A stretch of 55,062 nt of DNA. Source: an uncultured Marinomonas sp. (GTDB lineage: Bacteria; Pseudomonadota; Gammaproteobacteria; Pseudomonadales; Marinomonadaceae). Position numbers and translations under genes: made by a program. Each line of letters opens with the position of its first letter. Position 1 is the first letter of the stretch. The stretch spans positions 1 to 55,062 of the forward strand of contig CANLRQ010000019.1 in the NCBI GenBank assembly GCA_947493575.1, read 5' to 3'. Below are positions 26,141-35,721 of this stretch, one piece after another. The notes beneath the pieces were generated by a model. The model was not told where the DNA came from, did not search any database, and was given only the letters and a program-made list of their open reading frames with translations.

Positions 26141-27007
26141 TTATTCGGCCTGTTTTACCTGTAAAAAGCCGAATACATTTTTATTTGCAATAATGGCTCC
26201 AACGGCAATAAGTGTCATGGCGATTACTATGTTGTATGACCACATGTTAAGCCCCGCAGCCGAAAGAATAAAAGAAGAGAGAACGGGAGTGCTAAAGCTT
26301 AATGAAGCGAGCAGGGTTTTATTGCCATATTTTAAGCCCATATCCCAAAGATAAAATGCTCCACCTACAGGCCCTAGACCAAGTAAAATGACGCCTCCCC
26401 ATTGTTGCCATGTTAGCTCCCAGTTACCTGTTTCAAATTGTAAATGAGCGATAAAGGCTAGAATTGATACAGCCAGAGAAAGCCAACCCACGTCTTCCAC
26501 ATCATTTTTTGATCCGGTTAAAAACCACGAATAGCTTGACCAGATACAAGAGCAAATTATAGCGAGCAAGAACCCCCAAACATACTCTTGCTCAAGAGAT
26601 ATTTGACTGTCTTTTAACACAATAAATGCGATGCCTAAAAAGCCGAGTAAACCACCGATAAGCGCACTAATCCTTGTGTTCCTTGTGGAAACAAAAAGAG
26701 TTAACAATAACGGCCATGAATACACGATAAGGCTGACTTCAATAGCTGATGCAAATTTCAATGCCATAAAGTAGCAAAAGTGAAAACCGAAAAGCCCTGT
26801 TATTCCAAAAATCCACTGTTTTTTTGTTAAGCTCGGTCGAGTGAACAAAGGCTTATTTTGCAAGGCTCTTTTTAAAATCATAATGAATGCTGAAATAAGA
26901 AAGCACATAGACAGCAATTGAAAAGCGGGTATTGCTAGCGTTAAAGTTCCTAATAAGGCGAGTAGTCCCCAAAGTAATAAGGCGACAATACCTAAATACG
27001 TAGACAT
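26141..27007 (-). CDS. EamA-family (DMT) transporter
   Basis: This 288-aa protein has ten hydrophobic segments and two EamA repeats (for example LGIVALLLWGLLALLG and SLSFSTPVLSSFILSAAGL). It is probably an inner-membrane exporter or importer of small metabolites; the substrate is unknown. It converges on the cobalamin operon with only 50 bases between stops. Confidence 0.85.
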   Translation of the reverse strand: MSTYLGIVALLLWGLLALLGTLTLAIPAFQLLSMCFLISAFIMILKRALQNKPLFTRPSLTKKQWIFGITGLFGFHFCYFMALKFASAIEVSLIVYSWPLLLTLFVSTRNTRISALIGGLLGFLGIAFIVLKDSQISLEQEYVWGFLLAIICSCIWSSYSWFLTGSKNDVEDVGWLSLAVSILAFIAHLQFETGNWELTWQQWGGVILLGLGPVGGAFYLWDMGLKYGNKTLLASLSFSTPVLSSFILSAAGLNMWSYNIVIAMTLIAVGAIIANKNVFGFLQVKQAE

Positions 27008-27123
27008 GTGAATAATCCTCGATTGATGTGAGCAAAATTGAATAGCATCATTCTACTTATGAGGGGTTATTAGAAATAGGACAAAAAGCCGATTTTAGAA
27101 CATGTAAAGCCGTAATTTTATTT

Positions 27124-27175
27124 GAGTCTTTTTTTAACAAAGTATTAGTAAGCGTAATAGTCGTGCAAAGGTCTC
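27124..27175 (+). repeat. GAGACC/GGTCTC element, half copy 4
   Basis: GAGTCTTTTTTTAACAAAG and TATTAGTAAGCGTAATAG followed by TCGTGCAAAGGTCTC match the right half of the 38149 copy. The last base overlaps the stop codon of the AraC-family gene on the minus strand. Confidence 0.7.
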
Positions 27176-27945
27176 TATTTATGGTCTTTTACATAACTCT
27201 TAGGAGGTCGGCCAAAATATTTGGTAAAACGCTTCCCAAAAGTAGAGGCATCCTTGTAGCCAACTTGCTCAGCGATAATTGCCATAGGCGTATCAGTATG
27301 TACTAATAAGGCCAGTGCTTTTTCCATCCGAACCTTTATTAAATACTGCATGGGAGGCATTCCCATATTATGTTGAAATACGGTTTTGAATTGACTGAGA
27401 CTTAAACAGGCTTTGTCTGCAAACTGAGAAAGGGTCCATTGTTTATTTAACTCTTGATGGATCTCATGTAGCACGTTTTCTATGCGTTTGTCTTTTTGAT
27501 GATCTAGCTGTTGTTCTTTGAGCAAATGTTTAAAAAGCTCTAAACAGCTCTTTTCTAAATCTTTATTAGCGAGATTTTGAAGCTGGGTATCCAGAAAGTA
27601 TAGATAAGACTTTAAGGGTGCTGAGATAGAAAATAGCTCAATGTTCTGATGTAACAAATTATCAGGTAACGTCGACAAATCGGCAACAATAAAACGAGCT
27701 TCCTCATCGGCTTGAAACGAATGCAGTTGATTTTTTTTAATTACACAGCATTCCCCTAGCCTGATTCTTAACGGGTTGTTGTCTAGCGTTATTTCTATAA
27801 ACCCTTGTAAGGGCAAAACTAATTGGTTGAAATCGTGTGTATGCTGACGTACTGTTGTTGAATAGAAGCGTATGGATAAAAGGTCGCGCATAGTGAATTT
27901 TTTCCATCCAGAGAAAAAAGTGTTTTTGGTCTTTTCATTAATCAA
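27175..27945 (-). CDS. AraC-family transcriptional regulator
   Basis: The 256-aa protein has an N-terminal cupin-like sensor (QHTHDFNQLVLPLQGFIEIT) and a C-terminal double helix-turn-helix (WTLSQFADKACLSLSQFK ... VGYKDASTFGKRFTKYFG). It is a DNA-binding regulator, perhaps of the neighbouring EamA transporter, which it precedes on the same strand. Its stop codon TAG is partly made by the small repeat element. Confidence 0.88.
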   Translation of the reverse strand: MINEKTKNTFFSGWKKFTMRDLLSIRFYSTTVRQHTHDFNQLVLPLQGFIEITLDNNPLRIRLGECCVIKKNQLHSFQADEEARFIVADLSTLPDNLLHQNIELFSISAPLKSYLYFLDTQLQNLANKDLEKSCLELFKHLLKEQQLDHQKDKRIENVLHEIHQELNKQWTLSQFADKACLSLSQFKTVFQHNMGMPPMQYLIKVRMEKALALLVHTDTPMAIIAEQVGYKDASTFGKRFTKYFGRPPKSYVKDHK

Positions 27946-28017
27946 GATTAGCGTTAAATTTAGCTAATTAAGAAATGAATCTCAATGTTAGTTTCTAGGG
28001 AGTCACAAGGATGAAAA

Positions 28018-28614
28018 ATGAATAAGGTAATTACCGTAGTTAATAGTTTACTAATTGGAGCTGCAATCGTTGGCTGTAGCTCAATGAATTCAGCGAAAGT
28101 TTTTCAAGAGAATGAACTTGAATCGTCTCCTATTTCAGATGCTTTTAAGCAAGACCTTTTAACCATACCTTGGGTGGCCGGTGAGTTTCGACAGTACAAA
28201 CAAGAAGACGGTCATAAAGCTTTTGCAACTTATCGTCTGGATGGGAAAATAAAAGCAACGGGTTTTTCTGATGAAAAGCTAACGTCAACTTTGGCAAGAT
28301 CTGAAGCCCTAAGATTGTGCCATGTCTACGCAGATGTTCATTCTGGCTGTAAAATTGAGCTTATTGAGAGCACTCAAAACCCCCCTGTTGATTTATCTAA
28401 ATACCCAAAAGAAGTTATTGGTTATCCAGATGTAGCGCATTTTGAGTATTATCAAAAGCAAAAAGGGCATAAAGCTTTAGCGGGTAATCTTTCTGGTATT
28501 TTAGGTGGTGCAATGGGGATAACTGAGCTTAAAGCCCAGAAAAAAGCCATTGAGCTGTGTCGCATAAATGCGCATTTTTCCTCAGGTAAATGCTATATAA
28601 TTGCATCGGAATAA
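28018..28614 (+). CDS. Lipoprotein with two internal repeats, unknown function
   Basis: This 198-aa protein has a lipobox (GAAIVGCSS). The mature part consists of two related units of about 80 residues: FRQYKQEDGHKAFATY ... EALRLCHVYADVHSGCKI and FEYYQKQKGHKALAGN ... KAIELCRINAHFSSGKCYI. Each has a GHKA motif and a pair of Cys residues that may form a disulfide. No function is known to me. AAGG lies about ten bases before ATG 28018. Confidence 0.8.
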   Translation: MNKVITVVNSLLIGAAIVGCSSMNSAKVFQENELESSPISDAFKQDLLTIPWVAGEFRQYKQEDGHKAFATYRLDGKIKATGFSDEKLTSTLARSEALRLCHVYADVHSGCKIELIESTQNPPVDLSKYPKEVIGYPDVAHFEYYQKQKGHKALAGNLSGILGGAMGITELKAQKKAIELCRINAHFSSGKCYIIASE

Positions 28615-28777
28615 GTTTCATTAAGGTTGTTCGCGTTGTTACTTGATTACAACTATTGACCTCTATTTGGATCCAGTTTATTGACGTCAAATTTCTCCAT
28701 CTAAAGTTGTAGCTTTTTAAAAAGGATATAGCTATCAATTAGCTACTTGATTTTTCACTTCATTGAATCCTTCTATC

Positions 28778-28817
28778 AAAGATGAATCAACGGAAAATTA
28801 TTATTTGATTCATCTTT
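28778..28817. terminator. Perfect 13-bp inverted repeat, terminator or operator
   Basis: AAAGATGAATCAA (28778-28790) and TTGATTCATCTTT (28805-28817) form a perfect stem with a 14-base loop. It lies between the lipoprotein gene and the ABC exporter genes, 65 bases before the TTG start. AT-rich flanks could serve a terminator in either direction. A regulator binding site is an alternative. Confidence 0.55.
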
Positions 28818-28881
28818 CTGATACTTAGAATGTGTATACTCTAATACTTCCCGTTTTCTTTGCCATGTTGGTTGTATTACT

Positions 28882-30720
28882 TTGAACGAATTACGCTTAT
28901 TTTTCTCTTATGCTGTGCAACATAAGTATTCTTACTTATTGGGCATTGTGTGTCTTTTTATAACCAATTTATTGGCTGTGACTATTCCTGTTTACCTAGG
29001 AGAAAGCATTGATCTTCTTGGCGACTCTGGTGGTGAAGATTATGACTTGTTAATCGAGAAAATCTATTGGGTTATTGCATTTGCTTTGTGTGTGTTAGTA
29101 ACCCGTACAGCGTCGAGAATGCTGTTTTTTAATCCCGGTCGCCTAGTAGAAAAAGAGTTTAAAAATGATGCGTTTAAAATTCTGACCCAATCGCAACAAA
29201 GTTTTTATCGTTTGAACCCTGTAGGGGGACTAATATCCATTGTAAACAATGATATTAATGGTATTCGTGCTATGGCTGGTGTGGGAATGATGAACGTATT
29301 TAACATTTTTTTCACCTTATCAATGACACCAATAAAAATGTGGCAAATTTCCCCAAGTTTAATGTTGTATTGCCTCGCACCTGTACTTGTGGCTTTTCTA
29401 ATTGTGAACTATGCCATTGCAACCATGAGAAAACTGTTATCACAAAGAATGAGACACCTGCAAACCTTGTCCTCTCAAACCGTAAACTTTCTAAACGGCG
29501 TCGAAGTGATTAAAAGCAGTGGTATTCAATCTTGGGCTTTAAACAAGTTTAACCAAAGCAATGAAGACATTCTGGACGTCTCATTAAAGCAACTGCGCAT
29601 TCGTACTTTCATAATGCCAATTTTAGAGTTCACCGAAGCCGCTCTCAAAATTATTATTTTAGGTGTGGGTGGATGGTATCTGGTGCAATCAGAGTTGTCT
29701 TTAGGTGATATTACCGCCTTTCTTGCCTACGCAACCTTATTAGCCATGCCCTTTATGTCATTAGGACGATTAATCTCTACGGTGCAAATGGGGCTGGTCA
29801 GTTTGAAAAGTATGGGGCGTATTTTGAATCAAGTTATTGTGGACGAAAATACCTTATCGGAAGAAGAGAAATCATCATTTAAGCAAGAAGCACTTTTTTC
29901 AAAAGGGTTGCAAGTTAGGAATTTGAATTTTAAATACCCCACATCCTCTGAATCTAGCGATAAGAAAACTTCAAACGAAGAGGGTTTGAATGAGGGACAA
30001 CATAAAAATGAATTTGCCTTAAAAAACATCTCCTTTGATATAAAACCCGGTGAGAAAATTGCTATTTTAGGGCGTGTAGGTAGTGGTAAATCGACCTTGG
30101 TGAATTGCTTGAATCGTTTTTATGATGTACCTGAAAACAGTATTTTTATCGATGGGTTTGATGTCTCAAAATTGTCTCGACAACAGCTTCGCTCTGCCAT
30201 ACGGACTATTACACAAGAACCTTTTTTATTTTCTGATACATTAGAGAGCAACATAAAGTTTGGCTCTAGTCATTCAGAAACACCTCTATCTATGGAAGAA
30301 GTGTTACAACAAAGCGCGATGGCAAAGGAAGTAACCACCTTTCCTGAAGGCACTCAAACGCTGGTGGGAGAAAAAGGAATTCTTTTATCCGGAGGTCAAA
30401 AGCAACGAATTAGTTTAGCTAGAGGAATGTATACACCAGCAAAACTAATGGTTTTAGATAACGTTCTTTCTGCTGTTGATAATGAGACAGAGCGCTTTTT
30501 ATTGGATCAAATATTCAATCATATTCAAGCGGAAAGTTGCTTAATCGTATCTCACCGTCAAGCGGTATTGGAAAAAGTGGATAAAATTTTATTATTAGAA
30601 GATGGAGAAATTACGGCATCTGGCAGCCACGATGAATTATTAAAAACATCTAGTTTATATCGTGATACCTGGCAATTCCTGCAAACGGGAGCACTGGAGG
30701 AGGGCAATAACAATGATTAA
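28882..30720 (+). CDS. ABC exporter half-transporter (MdlA-like)
   Basis: This 612-aa protein has six TM segments (from YSYLLGIVCLFITNLLAVTI) and an ATPase domain with Walker A LGRVGSGKST, signature LLSGGQKQRISLARG and Walker B LMVLDNVLSAVD. The residue after the Walker B Asp is Asn (LDN) in place of the catalytic Glu, a mark of the degenerate site in heterodimeric exporters. It pairs with the next gene. It starts at TTG 28882; no in-frame ATG lies nearby. The substrate is unknown; related pairs export drugs or lipids. Confidence 0.85.
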   Translation: MNELRLFFSYAVQHKYSYLLGIVCLFITNLLAVTIPVYLGESIDLLGDSGGEDYDLLIEKIYWVIAFALCVLVTRTASRMLFFNPGRLVEKEFKNDAFKILTQSQQSFYRLNPVGGLISIVNNDINGIRAMAGVGMMNVFNIFFTLSMTPIKMWQISPSLMLYCLAPVLVAFLIVNYAIATMRKLLSQRMRHLQTLSSQTVNFLNGVEVIKSSGIQSWALNKFNQSNEDILDVSLKQLRIRTFIMPILEFTEAALKIIILGVGGWYLVQSELSLGDITAFLAYATLLAMPFMSLGRLISTVQMGLVSLKSMGRILNQVIVDENTLSEEEKSSFKQEALFSKGLQVRNLNFKYPTSSESSDKKTSNEEGLNEGQHKNEFALKNISFDIKPGEKIAILGRVGSGKSTLVNCLNRFYDVPENSIFIDGFDVSKLSRQQLRSAIRTITQEPFLFSDTLESNIKFGSSHSETPLSMEEVLQQSAMAKEVTTFPEGTQTLVGEKGILLSGGQKQRISLARGMYTPAKLMVLDNVLSAVDNETERFLLDQIFNHIQAESCLIVSHRQAVLEKVDKILLLEDGEITASGSHDELLKTSSLYRDTWQFLQTGALEEGNNND

Positions 30721-32551
30721 ATCAAAAACTAAACCTTCATCTTCTTCTAATAACAATGCTCAAGGCTCTGCTACTGGCTCAAAGGAAAGGACATTGTCAC
30801 TAAAAGAATATTGGAAGCAATTTTTGCCATTTATGTCTCCCTATAAAAAGCTGTATTTTTTAGGGCTTTTACCTATTCCTGTTTCAATCTTTTGTAGTAT
30901 TGCGTTTCCTTGGTTGATTATTCAGATTGTAGATAAACAATTGACGGTTCAAAAATGGGAAGGAATGCCGCTTTGGCTTATGTTGATTTCTTTTGTATTA
31001 ATCGCCAATTATCTTGCCAGTTCGAGCTATTCGTACTTCATTCAAAAAGCTGCGCTTTATACAATGCGGGACATGCGGGTCAACATGTTTAATCGAGTAT
31101 TGAACTTTCCCCGTAGCTATTTTGATAAAACCCCAATGGGAGCAGTGTTAACCCGCTTAACCAGTGACTTGGAAGCCATAAATGAGTCTCTTGCTTCTGG
31201 GATACTCGCCATGATTCGTGATGTGCTGATAACAACCGCGTTATTAATTTTCTTAGCAACAATTAGTTGGCAATTAACCCTTGTTACCTTAATTATTGCG
31301 CCACCGATTTACTGGATCACATCTTCTCTTAGGCGCTTACTGCACGATTCTCAGTTGGCATCCCGTGCTGTGCTTTCTCAGAGTATCGGCTATTTACAAG
31401 AAAGTTTGCAAGGAATTAAAACGGTCCAGCTTTATAATGCAGAAAAAGAATCCCAGTCTCGTTTTGCTTTCTTTACCGAGGCGTTTTTCCGCTTTCAATC
31501 ACGTTCAAACTTAATTGATGCAAGTTTGTTCTCCATTATAGAAGGCATAACAACCATCAGTATGGGCCTTATTATTTGGTACGGCGCTCATGAGATTCTC
31601 GCTGTGGCTCTTTCTGTTGGTGTTTTAATCGGTTTTATTCAAACGCTGGATAAAATATTTGTTCCAGTGAGGGACTTTACGTCGCAAATAGCCTCTATTC
31701 AAAGAGCATTAGCAGCGCTGAGTAATATTCAATCCTTGTACAATCAACCATTAGAAACAGATAATGACGACGCCCATTTATCTCCAGATCAAAGTAAGTG
31801 GATGAGTGCTCAATTAGACTCGTTTGACTCTTTAACCTTTGAAAATGTTCGTTTTAGGTATCTAAAGAATGGACCTTATGTTTTAAAAGGCGTGACTTTT
31901 GCTTTACATAAAGGCGATAAAATCGCTCTAGTTGGCAGCACCGGTTCAGGTAAATCCACCATTCTTCGACTATTAACAAAAACCTATAGCGACTATGAAG
32001 GCAGCATTAAGCTGAATGGTTTGGAATTAAGAGAAATTCCTAAAAAATGGGTGAATAACTTCTTTTCTTTAATGCAACAAGAAGTGTATTTGTTCAATGA
32101 AAGTCTGGCGTTTAATATTGGTTTGCAGCGGGAAGGAGTCAGTGATGAAGATATAAAAGCCGCAGCTAAGTATGTTTATGCGGATGAATTTATTGAAAAA
32201 CTCCCAAATGGGTATCAGTTTGTTTTAGCTGAAAACGGCAGTAACTTATCCGCAGGCCAAGCTCAATTGGTTGCTTTTGCCCGTGCCATGGCCAGCGGCA
32301 GTGACCTTGTATTATTAGATGAAGCCACCAGCTCGGTGGACTCGGTTACTGAGAATATGATCCAGCGGGCGATAGATCATGTGTTTGCAGAAAAAACCGT
32401 GATTGCGATTGCCCATAGACTGAGCACTATCCAACACTCTGATCAAATCATTGTATTGGATCAAGGGGAAATCATAGAGAAAGGCACGCATGACTCGCTT
32501 GTTTCATTGGGTGGATTTTATGCAAATCTGGTCGAAAGTACTGATGAGTAG
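30713..32551 (+). CDS. ABC exporter half-transporter (MdlB-like)
   Basis: The product (about 612 aa) has six TM segments and an ATPase domain with Walker A GSTGSGKST, Walker B LVLLDEATSSVD (catalytic Glu present) and the H-loop AHRLST. Its signature is NLSAGQAQLVAFARAMA. It complements the degenerate partner upstream. ATG 30713 follows GGAGGAGGG by six bases and overlaps the upstream stop, so I prefer it to the earlier in-frame start at 30662. An N-terminal Ser/Asn-rich stretch precedes the first TM. Confidence 0.88.
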   Translation: MIKSKTKPSSSSNNNAQGSATGSKERTLSLKEYWKQFLPFMSPYKKLYFLGLLPIPVSIFCSIAFPWLIIQIVDKQLTVQKWEGMPLWLMLISFVLIANYLASSSYSYFIQKAALYTMRDMRVNMFNRVLNFPRSYFDKTPMGAVLTRLTSDLEAINESLASGILAMIRDVLITTALLIFLATISWQLTLVTLIIAPPIYWITSSLRRLLHDSQLASRAVLSQSIGYLQESLQGIKTVQLYNAEKESQSRFAFFTEAFFRFQSRSNLIDASLFSIIEGITTISMGLIIWYGAHEILAVALSVGVLIGFIQTLDKIFVPVRDFTSQIASIQRALAALSNIQSLYNQPLETDNDDAHLSPDQSKWMSAQLDSFDSLTFENVRFRYLKNGPYVLKGVTFALHKGDKIALVGSTGSGKSTILRLLTKTYSDYEGSIKLNGLELREIPKKWVNNFFSLMQQEVYLFNESLAFNIGLQREGVSDEDIKAAAKYVYADEFIEKLPNGYQFVLAENGSNLSAGQAQLVAFARAMASGSDLVLLDEATSSVDSVTENMIQRAIDHVFAEKTVIAIAHRLSTIQHSDQIIVLDQGEIIEKGTHDSLVSLGGFYANLVESTDE

Positions 32552-32560
32552 AAGCGTTAA

Positions 32561-33040
32561 ATGGATATAAAATTTGAACCCATTGATGTGGATAATAATT
32601 TTTCTCGTTGTTTAGAGTTTCGACGTGATGCTCATTTTTGCAGTTTTGATACTTATGCGGGTTTTGAAGAGTCTATTGCTAATTATGAAACTCAAATACG
32701 ACAAAGAGTGAATGAGACTAATTGGTATTATATGCATATGTTGTGTGGGGATGAGATTATAGGGCAATTGGAGTTTAGAACGTTTTCAAGCTTTGCAGAA
32801 ACAGGCTATGTTCATTTGCTTTATATAGCGCCTAAATTTCGTGGTTTAGGTATGGCGGGGCTAGCACAAAGTTTTATCATTCAAACTCTGATTGCTAGTG
32901 GTTGTAAAAGTGCGATGCTACTAGTTAGCCGAACCAACAAACGGGCAATCAATCATTACAAGCGTTTTGGCTGGGAATATGTCAAACCTAATCCTAAAGA
33001 CAAGTTAACGGACTTCTACAGGTGTCAGTTATGCTTGTAG
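32561..33040 (+). CDS. GNAT-family N-acetyltransferase
   Basis: The 159-aa protein has the GNAT acetyl-CoA site (VHLLYIAPKFRGLGMAGLAQ) and the C-terminal YKRFGWEYVK. The substrate is unknown. It starts nine bases after the exporter gene and is probably co-transcribed. Confidence 0.85.
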   Translation: MDIKFEPIDVDNNFSRCLEFRRDAHFCSFDTYAGFEESIANYETQIRQRVNETNWYYMHMLCGDEIIGQLEFRTFSSFAETGYVHLLYIAPKFRGLGMAGLAQSFIIQTLIASGCKSAMLLVSRTNKRAINHYKRFGWEYVKPNPKDKLTDFYRCQLCL

Positions 33041-33214
33041 TCTCAGCTAAGATAATAAGGAATTTATGTCGATTTAGTCGCAATACCGAGTGTCGTACTA
33101 ACATTTACATTGCCAAAAAGAAAAATAAGATAAAAGGAAAAGTCACCGAGTTTTTTTGGGATTCATTCTGACAAGTGCGTTTTCATTATAAGTAGATGTA
33201 AGAGCGAATGCTCG

Positions 33215-34147
33215 TTACAGCCCCTTAACCCATTGCGTTTTTGCGTAGTACTTTAAAAGCGTAATAAATTCTTTTTCAATGCTTCTTTGCTTTTTATCTA
33301 AGAGCTGAATGATATTTATGTTATTTGGCTCGCCTCTAGAATGGGGCGTGATTTCAATGAACTCGCCTTTATTCACATAGTCTTGCGTTACAATACTACC
33401 GGAAACAAAAAGCCCTAAATGCCTATGGGCGCACTTTAAAACTGTGAGGCCATCGGCGGTAGTGAGCTTTTTCTTTAAAGAAAGGGGAGAGCGATTAAAC
33501 TGGTAATGAAACCAGCTTTTTATATCCATTGAGTCATTTCTTAAAGAAAGGAAATCCTGCTGAGCTAAATGTTCAAAGGATAGATCTCCTTTTATCCGCT
33601 CATTGTAATAGTGATCAGAACACAGCATCACTATGTATTCTTCTATGAGAGGCTCTTGATGGCAGAAAGCATGAAACTCCCTTTGCAAACTTACCCCTCC
33701 AAAGACGTCAATAATAGCGAGATCCAATTTTCCCGATAGAACAAGTTCACTTAATGAATGTGAATCCATTAAAGTGAGATGTATTTCTACATTGGGATTT
33801 ATCTTGTTGTATGCCTCAATGATTTTTGGCATATGAAAAGCACCTGAGGCTGGGGGCGCTCCAATATTTAACACACCAGCATTAAGCGATTGATTGGATT
33901 TTATGCTGTTTACTTTTTCGTTTATTTCATTCAAAAGAGGCGATAAGGAACGCGCTAACTCGTGGGCGATTGAGGTAGGGTTTAGCCCTTTAGGTGTTCG
34001 AGTAAAAAGGCTTGCACCCAGTTCTGATTCAAGTTTTGTTAAATTTTGACTAATGGCCGAACGAGTAACATGCAGTGATTCTGCGGCTTTGGCTGTGCTG
34101 CCGCATTCATAAAGTGCTTTAAAAACGTGCAATCTATTTAAAATCAT
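33215..34147 (-). CDS. LysR-family transcriptional regulator
   Basis: The product (about 310 aa) has the N-terminal winged helix-turn-helix (VFKALYECGSTAKAAESLHV-TRSAISQNL) and a LysR effector domain. ATG 34147 places the HTH at the usual distance from the start; an in-frame ATG at 34210 would add 21 atypical residues. It is divergent from the EamA transporter at 34248, so it probably controls that gene from the shared 100-bp region. Confidence 0.85.
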   Translation of the reverse strand: MILNRLHVFKALYECGSTAKAAESLHVTRSAISQNLTKLESELGASLFTRTPKGLNPTSIAHELARSLSPLLNEINEKVNSIKSNQSLNAGVLNIGAPPASGAFHMPKIIEAYNKINPNVEIHLTLMDSHSLSELVLSGKLDLAIIDVFGGVSLQREFHAFCHQEPLIEEYIVMLCSDHYYNERIKGDLSFEHLAQQDFLSLRNDSMDIKSWFHYQFNRSPLSLKKKLTTADGLTVLKCAHRHLGLFVSGSIVTQDYVNKGEFIEITPHSRGEPNNINIIQLLDKKQRSIEKEFITLLKYYAKTQWVKGL

Positions 34148-34247
34148 AAGGTGTAAGAAAAACTTAACAAATTGGTTAAAAAGTGTGATTTTGATTGTCA
34201 CCTTGTTCATGTCATATTGTCAACATTGAAAACGTGAGAGGTGTTAC

Positions 34248-35174
34248 ATGAACAGAACGAGGTTAGTTGGTTTGACCGCTGGGTTAGGAGTAACCCTAAC
34301 TTGGGCAAGCTGGTCTATTGCCACAAAAGTTGGGCTTAAAGCCGATATAGAAATACTGGACTTACTGGCCTTAAGGTTGTTTGTTGGAAGCATTTTAGTT
34401 CTCCCTTTTCTTATCTATTTTAAAGCCTGGAAAGGGCTTTCTTGGAAGCAATATTTAGTACTTGGGTTCTTTGGTGGAATTCCTCATAGCTTATTGTCAT
34501 ATGGAGGGCTTGAGCGTACCTCAATTACTCACTTTAGTGTGTTTGTTTATGGGATGGCTCCTGTCATGACTGCATTAATTGGATATCTCTTCTTTTCTAA
34601 AAAAATAAATAAAAATCAAATGTTTGGTGCTATTTTTATTATTTTAGGCATTGCCTCTATTGGGTACGAAGACATAATGCAAGGTCTTAATCTTACGGCT
34701 TGGGTAGGTAATTTTATGGCTCTGGGGGGCATTACTTCTTTTGTTGTTTACATGGTGTTTGCTGCTAGATGGAATATCTCGGTACTGCAAAGTCTGATGG
34801 CTTGCACTCTTCTTAATGGTTTAATTTTTATACCTTATTGGTGGTCATTTACCGACACTTCTTTGGGGCAACTGAGTTCGAATGATTTGATCTTTCATGG
34901 GGTATTTCAAGGTATTGTTCCGGGAGTACTCGCCATTTTTATGACAACAGTAGCGACTCGAAATATAGGAGCGGATTTAACCTCATTGTTTTTTGCTTTG
35001 ATTCCAATAGCAGCTTCATTCTTTGCTGTTGCTTTATTGGGTGAAGTGATGACTCTGGGTATTGTTGTAGGTTTACTGCTTGCCTCCATTGGCGTATTGA
35101 TATGCTCGATTAAACTTGAGTTCTTATTCGGTGTGAAAAAAATTCCGGAGCCTGTTGTGACAACTTATCACTGA
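34248..35174 (+). CDS. EamA-family (DMT) transporter
   Basis: This 308-aa protein has ten TM segments (for example WNISVLQSLMACTLLNGLIF). It faces the LysR gene, a common regulator/exporter pairing. The substrate cannot be inferred. A strong terminator follows at 35209. Confidence 0.87.
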   Translation: MNRTRLVGLTAGLGVTLTWASWSIATKVGLKADIEILDLLALRLFVGSILVLPFLIYFKAWKGLSWKQYLVLGFFGGIPHSLLSYGGLERTSITHFSVFVYGMAPVMTALIGYLFFSKKINKNQMFGAIFIILGIASIGYEDIMQGLNLTAWVGNFMALGGITSFVVYMVFAARWNISVLQSLMACTLLNGLIFIPYWWSFTDTSLGQLSSNDLIFHGVFQGIVPGVLAIFMTTVATRNIGADLTSLFFALIPIAASFFAVALLGEVMTLGIVVGLLLASIGVLICSIKLEFLFGVKKIPEPVVTTYH

Positions 35175-35208
35175 TTAATGATACTAGGCTTTAAATAGAT
35201 AAACCCTT

Positions 35209-35246
35209 GAACCGTTTTTTATAAAATGAAAAAGCGGTTCTTTTTT
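35209..35246 (+). terminator. Rho-independent terminator after the EamA gene
   Basis: GAACCGTTTTTT pairs with AAAAAGCGGTTC (8-base loop), followed by six T. It isolates the transporter from the riboswitch-controlled operon. Confidence 0.85.
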
Positions 35247-35314
35247 ATGCTTGAAAAAAAAGTCTTTTAAAGATGATTTTTTTAGATTAAATTGTCTCTC
35301 GTTAAGTATTAGAT

Positions 35315-35361
35315 GTAGGGACGACCCTACTATTCTATCTCGTTATGTTGGGGACGGCCCC
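35315..35361 (+). promoter_or_regulatory. Guanidine-II (mini-ykkC) riboswitch
   Basis: Two small hairpins carry the diagnostic ACGR loops: GTAGGG-ACGA-CCCTAC (35315-35330, perfect stem) and GGGG-ACGG-CCCC (35350-35361). The linker is 19 bases. An AAGG ribosome binding site lies just after the second hairpin and before the ATG at 35381. This is the guanidine-II aptamer arrangement, which turns on translation of guanidine exporters when guanidinium binds. The downstream SMR gene is the expected target. Confidence 0.92.
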
Positions 35362-35380
35362 GTCTTCATAAGGTAGAATT

Positions 35381-35695
35381 ATGTCTTGGATACTTTTACT
35401 CATTGCTGGAGTGTTGGAAGCAGGCTGGCTAGTTGGCATTCAAAAATCCGAATCCTTTACTAAAATTCCTTTTGTGTTTATGGCCGTTGTTTCTATGGCA
35501 CTAAGCTTGTTGTTGTTTTCAATGGCGATTAAAACAATTCCTGTTAGTTATGCTTATTTAATATGGATTGCTGTAGGTGTTACTAGCATCTCAGTAGTGA
35601 ACCATTACTTCTTTGGTCAATCTCTATCCCTGAAACAGTTGTTTTTCTTTGCGCTCATTATGGTGGGTGTGATGGGATTAAAGCTTACAAATTAA
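35381..35695 (+). CDS. gdx: SMR-family guanidinium exporter (Gdx/SugE type)
   Basis: This 104-aa protein has four TM segments with the SMR Glu in GVLEAGWLVG (about residue 13), the SugE-like start MSWILLLIAG and the SYAYLIWIAVGV segment. Members of the Gdx subtype exchange guanidinium for protons in the inner membrane as antiparallel dimers. The guanidine-II riboswitch directly upstream makes guanidinium the likely substrate. Confidence 0.9.
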   Translation: MSWILLLIAGVLEAGWLVGIQKSESFTKIPFVFMAVVSMALSLLLFSMAIKTIPVSYAYLIWIAVGVTSISVVNHYFFGQSLSLKQLFFFALIMVGVMGLKLTN

Positions 35696-35721
35696 TACTT
35701 ATAATACAAAAAGGTGTTGTT

